Source of the DNA: Streptomyces noursei
GTDB taxonomy: Bacteria > Actinomycetota > Actinomycetes > Streptomycetales > Streptomycetaceae
NCBI RefSeq assembly: GCF_016917755.1
Contig: NZ_CP070326.1
Location: 7,440,001-7,504,000 of the forward strand
Direction of reading: 5' to 3'
DNA: 64,000 nt
The notes under the pieces were generated by a model that ran no database searches, was not told the origin of the DNA, and saw only the letters and a list, made by a program, of their open reading frames with translations. The number at the start of each line of letters is the position of its first letter. Position 1 is the first letter of the stretch. A program made the translations under genes and the position numbers. Below, piece by piece: positions 58,810-64,000 of the stretch.

Positions 58810-60850
58810 CGGTGGGCTCCCGTCGTGTCTCGGTGATGCGCGCGCGCAAAGTGGTCCCGTCACCGGGCCGGCTGATGATGGACAGTTCGCCCCCGACGGC
58901 CTCGATCCGGTCCCGCATCCCGGTCAGTCCCGAGCCGGGCCCGGTCGTCGAGTGCAGCCCGATCCCGTCGTCGCTGACGTCGAGCAGCAGCGAGCCGCCG
59001 GCACGCCCGATCCGTACCATCACGCGGCCCGCCCGGGCGTGTTTGAGGACGTTGGTGAGTGCCTCCGACACCAAGAAGAACGCCGCCTCCTCGATGCCGG
59101 GCGTGAAGCGCGCCGGACGCACGGACGGCTCGATCTCGACGGTCACCGGGATCGGCAGCCTGCGGGCCCGGGACATCACCGCCGCCGCGAGGCCCTGGTC
59201 GGTCAGCACGGGTGGATGGATGCCGTGGGCGAGCTCGCGCAGCCCGTCGATGACCCGGTAGGCGTCGTCCTGGAGCTCGGTGAGGGTGGTGTACACCGTG
59301 TCGCCGTTGCGGCAGAGCTGGTTGCGGGCGAGCCGTAGCTTCGCCACGAGCGCGACGAGTTCCTGCTGGATTCCGTCGTGGAGCTGGCGCTCGATCCTGC
59401 GCCTCTCGGTGTCCTGGGCCTGCACGATGCGCGTGCGGGAGGCGTTGAGCTCGCTGGCCTGCCGCTGCACTTCCTCGATGCGGATGGACAGTTCGGCGTT
59501 GAGCCGTGCGTTGTGCACCGCGAGCGCCGCCTGTCGGGCGAGGGTCTCGACGAGGTCACGGTCCTCGGGGGTGAACCGTCCCTCGTCCTTGGGCCCGTAC
59601 TCGATGAAGCCGAGGGCGTCGTCGCCGTAGCAGAGCCCTACCCTGGTCCGTGACGAGTCCGCCCCGTCGGGCACCACGCCCGCCGTCCCTGTGGCAAAGG
59701 GGAGCCGCTCCGGCCCGAGGGTGCCCAACTCGACATGCACCCAACGCAGATCCAGCCACTCTTGCAGACTGACGGCGAGCTGCGGCGCCAGCAGCGTCAG
59801 ATCGTAGGCGTGCTCAAGGGTCGTACCGAACTGCACCAGCAGTTCGAAGTTGGAGGGCCGCGCCCCGAACACCCGTCGCGCGGCCAGCCGGTTGGCCTGT
59901 CGGCGGAGGGGCTGACACAGCATGGTCGCGCTGACGGTCACCAGGACCGCCGTGCTGATGGGCAGGTACTGGCTCGCGGTGAGCCCGAGGGCGGTGACCA
60001 TGCCCAGGTACCACCCGCCGATGATGATCCAGAGCAGTCCGTAGACGGTGGAGCGCCGGGCGGTGAAGTCCAGCCCCGGCAGCCGGTGCCGGAACCCCAC
60101 GTACACCAGACCCAACGAGATCAGAACGTAGGGCAACGCGCCCAGGGCGCAGCCAATGAAATATGCCGGCCCGCTGTCTCCCTGCCACATCCGGAACAAC
60201 CTCATGGAGCCTCGTGCGGCGAACAGGGCGAAGGCCACTGCCGCGACCGTTCGCCACCAGCGCGCGCTCTGGGCGCCCGGGCGTCGTGCGTCCAGCATCG
60301 ACCGCACCAGCAGCAGGCCCGCCCCCACCGCGGGCATCCATGCCTCTGGCTGGACCAGCAAGCGCAGCCGCAACCACAGGGGCATCGGCACCGCCATCAG
60401 CACGAGCGGAGCCGCGACCAGCAGCCACAACGACCGCAGCGCGACGCGTTCGTGGGCGTAGCGCTCGCCGCCGTCCGGCAGCAGGGCGAGTAGCCGGCCG
60501 ATCATGACGGCCGCCACCACGTCGATCGTCCGGACCAGCAACAGCAGCGGCCAACTGGTGGTCGGTCCCGGAACCCAGTCGGCAAGAGGGCCCAGGAGCG
60601 CTACGGTGAACCGCACCACCAGCCCCAGGGCCGCCCACGCCCCGGCCGCCAGCACCCGCCGCGCGACCGGATGTCCCGGGGCCTTCCAGCACAATGACAG
60701 CCCTGCCAGATAACACGGCACTACTGCGCCCAGAGCCCAGGGGAGCATCCGCGAGGGCGTGAGCCAGACCCCGAGCGCAACAGCGTAGAGCAGCCCCAGT
60801 CCACCGCAGACCGCCAGGACACGCATGCCCCGTGCGTTCTCAACCGCCAT
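58802..60850 (-). CDS. Membrane sensor histidine kinase (HisKA_3 type)
   Basis: A 682-residue kinase with about nine to ten N-terminal hydrophobic segments (residues ~8-315), a GAF-like domain (~330-460, LVQFGTTLEHAY to ALAVHNARLNAE) and a coiled coil. The dimerisation box ERRRIERQLHDGIQQE contains the phospho-accepting His, and the C-terminal HATPase has ALTNVLKHARA, DDGIGL and GSGLTGMRDRIEAVGG. The membrane input domain suggests sensing of a membrane or cell-envelope signal. The ATG at 60850 is chosen without a strong ribosome site; an in-frame ATG at 60826 or an extension to 60889 are alternatives. It is divergent from the SARP gene, 203 bases apart. Confidence 0.88.
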   Translation of the reverse strand: MAVENARGMRVLAVCGGLGLLYAVALGVWLTPSRMLPWALGAVVPCYLAGLSLCWKAPGHPVARRVLAAGAWAALGLVVRFTVALLGPLADWVPGPTTSWPLLLLVRTIDVVAAVMIGRLLALLPDGGERYAHERVALRSLWLLVAAPLVLMAVPMPLWLRLRLLVQPEAWMPAVGAGLLLVRSMLDARRPGAQSARWWRTVAAVAFALFAARGSMRLFRMWQGDSGPAYFIGCALGALPYVLISLGLVYVGFRHRLPGLDFTARRSTVYGLLWIIIGGWYLGMVTALGLTASQYLPISTAVLVTVSATMLCQPLRRQANRLAARRVFGARPSNFELLVQFGTTLEHAYDLTLLAPQLAVSLQEWLDLRWVHVELGTLGPERLPFATGTAGVVPDGADSSRTRVGLCYGDDALGFIEYGPKDEGRFTPEDRDLVETLARQAALAVHNARLNAELSIRIEEVQRQASELNASRTRIVQAQDTERRRIERQLHDGIQQELVALVAKLRLARNQLCRNGDTVYTTLTELQDDAYRVIDGLRELAHGIHPPVLTDQGLAAAVMSRARRLPIPVTVEIEPSVRPARFTPGIEEAAFFLVSEALTNVLKHARAGRVMVRIGRAGGSLLLDVSDDGIGLHSTTGPGSGLTGMRDRIEAVGGELSIISRPGDGTTLRARITETRREPTDA

Positions 60851-61053
60851 GGGGCAAGTGTCGCTTGACCGTTTTTCCCTGTACAGCACGCATGCCTCCC
60901 CCCGGGATGGCGGAGAACCTCCATACAGGAACAGAAGGCGCCCGGATTCGCCGCCCGCGCGCCGCCGAGCACACTCGTCGCGGGGCGATCCGGTGGTCCC
61001 GGATCGCAGTGAGTGTGGAAGCGCCGCGCGACGGACGGCACGGAGGGGCGGGG

Positions 61054-63093
61054 ATGACCATCACACAGACGGCAGCACCGAGTCACCAGTTACCCGATGG
61101 CGAGGAAGCACGATGTACGGCGGTCGCACACCTGTTGCGCGACCGGTCCGGCACGGACGGCCGGCTGGTCGCGGTCTACCAACTGCTGGGCGAACCGGAA
61201 CGGGCAGTCGCCGCCCACTGGCACCTGGCCTCCGGCGAGTTGCACACGCCCGCGGAGATCACGGCGACGGCCTGGGCAGCAGCCGCCCACTGCGCCCGGG
61301 GGGCGCTGCGGCAGGCCCGGGCCCTCGCCCGGCGCACCGTGGCCGCGCTGGACCGCTGCGACGATCCGTACGCCTGCGTGGTGGCCCGCACCACGGCCTC
61401 GGCCGTGGCGGCCGCGGATGGCCGTTGTGCGGCCGCCGAGCACCACCGGCAATGCGCGCAGGACACCGCCCGTGCGGTGGGCGATCCCCTGTTGTGGCTG
61501 CTGGCGGTGGTGGGCACGGCGCAGCAGCGGATCGAGCGGGGAGAGCCCCGAGAGGTGCTTGCCGAACTGGACGGCGCACTGGGTGTGGCTGGCGGGGACG
61601 CAGCCCTCGCGGTCCCTGTGGTGCTGTCGGGGCGGTGCCGCCGGGCCGCCGCGCTGCTGGCACTCGGTGAACTCGACCGGGCCGCAGCCGAGTTCACCAG
61701 TGCGCTCACGCGGTATCACCGGCTGGGGGACGGCGTGGGCCTGGCGCTGGGAGCACAGGCGCTGCTCGGTGTCGGCGATGTCCACCGGGAGCGTGGTGAG
61801 CTGGGGCCGGCCCGGGCGGCGTACCAGGAGGCAGCGGTCCTCACCGAGCAATCCGGCGACCGTCAGACTCTGTCCTCGGCTCTGACCGGCCTCGCGGTGT
61901 CCCGGGGGGTCAGCGAACCCCATTCGGCGGCAGTTCTGGCGTCCCGGGCCGGGCAGGGGTGCGCCGGTCCGCCGCGAATCCGCGCCCTGCTGGCAGGCGG
62001 CTGGATCGCCCTGGCGGGCGGGCGCCGCGAGGCGGCCGCCGAGGCGGCCTGGCAGGCGGCCAACGAGCCGGGCGCGCAGGGGTGCCGAGCCGTCTTCGCC
62101 GAACTGCTGGAGCTGGAGGCCATGTGTGCCGCCGACTCTGGTACGCGGCAAGGGTTGTTGCGGGACGCCGAGGCGATGTGGTCCGCTGCGCAACGACCGA
62201 TGGCCGTGGCCAGGGTCGCCGTCGCACGGGCACGACTTGAGGGTGCCGGCGCGACGCGGGTGCGTGAGGCCACCGCCTGGCTGGGCCAGTTCGGGGTGGG
62301 CGCCGGGGCCGGGGAGGCTGCGGGGCTGCTCAACCGGGCGGCGGCGAGCCTACGCCCATCGGCGAGCGTGCGGGTGCTGGGCGGCTTCCAGGTCCTCCGG
62401 GACGGCTGCTCGGTCCGGGCCGAGGAGTGGCAGTCGAAGAAGGCACGGGACCTGCTCAAGCTCCTGGTGGCCAGACGAGGACTGCCCACACCGCGTGAAC
62501 TGCTGATGGAGGCCTTGTGGCCCGAACAGGATCCGGCCCTGTGCGGAAACCGGCTGTCGGTGGCACTGTCCATCCTCCGCCTGGTACTGGATCCACAGCG
62601 CCGCATGGCACAGGACCACTTCATCGTCGCGGACAAGCAGGTGGTGGGCCTGGCCCGGCTGCACGTGGACGTGCAGGAGTTCCTGGCCACCGCACGCCAT
62701 GCGCTGGGAGTGGCCGAGCGGTCGGCCGAGCACGCCTTCGCGGCGCTGACCGCCGCCGAGGGCCTGTACCGCGGCGACGTCTTGGCGGACGACCCTTATG
62801 CACAGTGGGCCACGGCTCTGCGGGAGGAGGCCCAGGCGACCCATGCGGAACTGCTCGCCAGGCTCGCTGCGGCGGCTGCCGAGAACCGTGACACCTACGC
62901 GGAGATCCACTACAGGCTTCGACTGCTGGAACGCGATCCGTACGACGAGGACACCCACCTCGCCCTGGTCTGCCTGCTGGCAGCGGCCGGCCGCCACGGC
63001 GAAGCGCGGCGCCGCTACCGGCTGTACGCCGGGTACATGAACGAAATCGACGTCACCCCAGCGCCCTATCCCCTCCGGACAGTCAAGGACTGA
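61054..63093 (+). CDS. TPR-containing SARP/BTAD transcriptional regulator with TTA codon
   Basis: A 679-residue regulator with reversed architecture. The first ~425 residues are alanine-rich TPR-like helices (GELGPARAAYQEAAVLTEQSG and similar). An OmpR-type winged helix at about 436-520 (SVRVLGGFQVLRDG, KKARDLLKLLVARRG, LMEALWPE) and a bacterial transcriptional activator domain at about 535-675 (LHVDVQEFLATARHAL, LRLLERDPYDEDTHLALV) follow. The ATG at 61054 has ggaggggcgggg upstream. Codon 13 is TTA (61090-61092), so translation should require the bldA leucyl-tRNA. SARP proteins activate antibiotic clusters, which fits the lanthipeptide locus on its left. Confidence 0.85.
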   Translation: MTITQTAAPSHQLPDGEEARCTAVAHLLRDRSGTDGRLVAVYQLLGEPERAVAAHWHLASGELHTPAEITATAWAAAAHCARGALRQARALARRTVAALDRCDDPYACVVARTTASAVAAADGRCAAAEHHRQCAQDTARAVGDPLLWLLAVVGTAQQRIERGEPREVLAELDGALGVAGGDAALAVPVVLSGRCRRAAALLALGELDRAAAEFTSALTRYHRLGDGVGLALGAQALLGVGDVHRERGELGPARAAYQEAAVLTEQSGDRQTLSSALTGLAVSRGVSEPHSAAVLASRAGQGCAGPPRIRALLAGGWIALAGGRREAAAEAAWQAANEPGAQGCRAVFAELLELEAMCAADSGTRQGLLRDAEAMWSAAQRPMAVARVAVARARLEGAGATRVREATAWLGQFGVGAGAGEAAGLLNRAAASLRPSASVRVLGGFQVLRDGCSVRAEEWQSKKARDLLKLLVARRGLPTPRELLMEALWPEQDPALCGNRLSVALSILRLVLDPQRRMAQDHFIVADKQVVGLARLHVDVQEFLATARHALGVAERSAEHAFAALTAAEGLYRGDVLADDPYAQWATALREEAQATHAELLARLAAAAAENRDTYAEIHYRLRLLERDPYDEDTHLALVCLLAAAGRHGEARRRYRLYAGYMNEIDVTPAPYPLRTVKD

Positions 63094-63674
63094 TCAGGAT
63101 GGGTCCATACCACCACGGCAAGATCAATCTCAGAGTCAGGCAGGGACACCAGATGAAAGGGCAGCACTCTCTGGCCGGGCAACGCCCCGGAACCGGAACC
63201 CGGCGGTGGGTCGGCGACAGCCGGTTCGGGGCGGCGCAACGGCCAGCGCAGTCAAAGGAACCGGGGCGGCCCGCCACGCACCGGTCATCTCCTCGGCCAG
63301 CAGCCGGTGTTCGGCGTGCTCGTCCAGGACCTGAAGCCGGGCTCGCCAAGCCCGGACGACAACGGTCCGCGGCCGCACGGCGGCCAGGCGACGCGGCCAC
63401 AGCCGACGGCAGGCGGCGGACTCGGCGACACGGCGGCGCCGAGCGTCGCGGCGACGACAGGCCGCCGGACGCCGGCGGGGCCCTGGGGCGCGACCGGGTC
63501 CGTGGCCGTTAGACGGACGGCAGCGGACCCACAGGGATCCACGGGCGGGCCGGCGCACGGGGCCCGACGACGCCCGACGACGGCGGAGCAGCAGAGTCCG
63601 GCCGGCAGGACGACAGCGAAGCGAGCAACCGTGGCCCAAGCCGGCGGGGCATCCGCGGTGAGGTGCCGGCGTCG
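63094..63674. other. Region without recognisable gene
   Basis: Open frames exist on both strands, but their composition (arginine/proline/glycine runs) is that of chance frames in GC-rich DNA, and none shows a known motif or a good ribosome site. It may be decayed sequence flanking the remnant genes on its right. Confidence 0.5.
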
Positions 63675-63860
63675 CCCGACGGGGAGGGTGAAGCTGTCGG
63701 GGACGACGGCGTCGATCAGCGTCTTGCCGGCAAGGTTGCCCTCACCCGCGGCTTGCACGGCCTGGAGTGTGGTGTGGCCGGCAGTGGCGTTGATCCGCAA
63801 CTCGGCGTCCTCGGCTACGTCGGCGAAGCGTGCCAGGCGTATGCCGGGGTGCTGCTCCAG
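63675..63860 (-). pseudogene. Remnant of an F420/NADP-dependent oxidoreductase
   Basis: About 60 codons resemble the central part of NADPH-F420 oxidoreductase-like Rossmann proteins: AELRINATAGHTTLQAVQAAG then NLAGKTLIDAVVP, where intact members have a VVINAT...ENLAGKVLID-type segment. The N-terminal nucleotide-binding GxGxxG and the C-terminal half are not found on either side. A fragment, not a working gene. Confidence 0.4.
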
Positions 63861-63912
63861 CCAGGGCGCGGCCGCTGGGGTGCGGCTCCGCCCGCGCGGC
63901 TGGGGTGGCTGT

Positions 63913-64000
63913 TTACCAGGTCTGGCGCTGGGTGACACCGATGACGAACCCTGGGGGTCGGTGAAGTGGAAGAGCTTTGTCCGTGGGACTCGAAGGCGTC
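63913..64000 (-). pseudogene. Possible C-terminus of a glyoxalase/VOC-type protein (window edge)
   Basis: Reading leftward from the edge, one frame gives LFHFTDPQG and the next gives GFVIGVTQRQTW followed by TAA. Together they resemble the end of a VOC-fold domain (DPxGF... motif). One base is missing at the ccccaggg run, by lesion or error. Too short to classify firmly. Confidence 0.3.

Noticed and set aside
63136..63938. Overlapping 167- and 217-residue minus-strand frames as genes
   Set aside because: Apart from the oxidoreductase-like patch at 63675-63860, their composition is that of chance frames in GC-rich DNA.

Overview
The DNA is very GC-rich, uses actinobacterial start signals and has a few in-frame TTA (bldA-type) codons. 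It encodes DUF2637 and SARP-type proteins. Together these point to a Streptomyces or close relative. No rRNA, tRNA, CRISPR array, insertion sequence or phage gene was seen.

Layout. About 82% of the window is one ~17.9 kb segment present three times in forward - reverse - forward order: copy 1 (1-16897, left end cut by the window), copy 2 (16898-34773, inverted) and copy 3 (34774-52640). The copies meet head-to-head and tail-to-tail with zero or one base at the centre. They differ by scattered one- or two-base indels and a few substitutions, mostly in homopolymers and GC runs, which break different genes in different copies. Nearly every broken frame is intact in another copy. The most economical reading is an unpolished long-read palindromic artefact; a real inverted amplification is the alternative. 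From 52641 to 64000 the sequence is single copy. The boundary at 52640/52641 removes the N-terminus of a gene on each side.

The repeated segment holds a GH38 alpha-mannosidase (N-terminal part only), an anti-sigma-like ATP-binding protein, a DUF2637 membrane protein, an FhuF-like ferric reductase behind an iron box, an FCD-type GntR regulator, a SAM methyltransferase, a TPR-like helical protein, and a purine module. The purine module is a PucR regulator divergent from a three-subunit xanthine dehydrogenase (FAD, 2Fe-2S, Mo), followed by an NCS2 purine permease and the XdhC maturation factor. Together these would import purines, oxidise hypoxanthine/xanthine to urate and equip the enzyme with cofactor. 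A truncated MFS exporter closes the segment.

The single-copy region (52641-64000) carries a class IV lanthipeptide locus: the C-terminal tail of an unknown gene, a LanL synthetase with intact zinc ligands, a 33-residue precursor with an ALQ-x-L leader and a KCSCCSTF tail, and a secreted M14 zinc carboxypeptidase. A NarL-type response regulator/histidine kinase pair follows on the opposite strand. Divergent from the kinase is a TPR/SARP regulator with a TTA codon at position 13. The last ~0.9 kb holds only gene remnants. No transporter for the lanthipeptide is visible, so the locus is probably incomplete on its left, where the junction cuts it.
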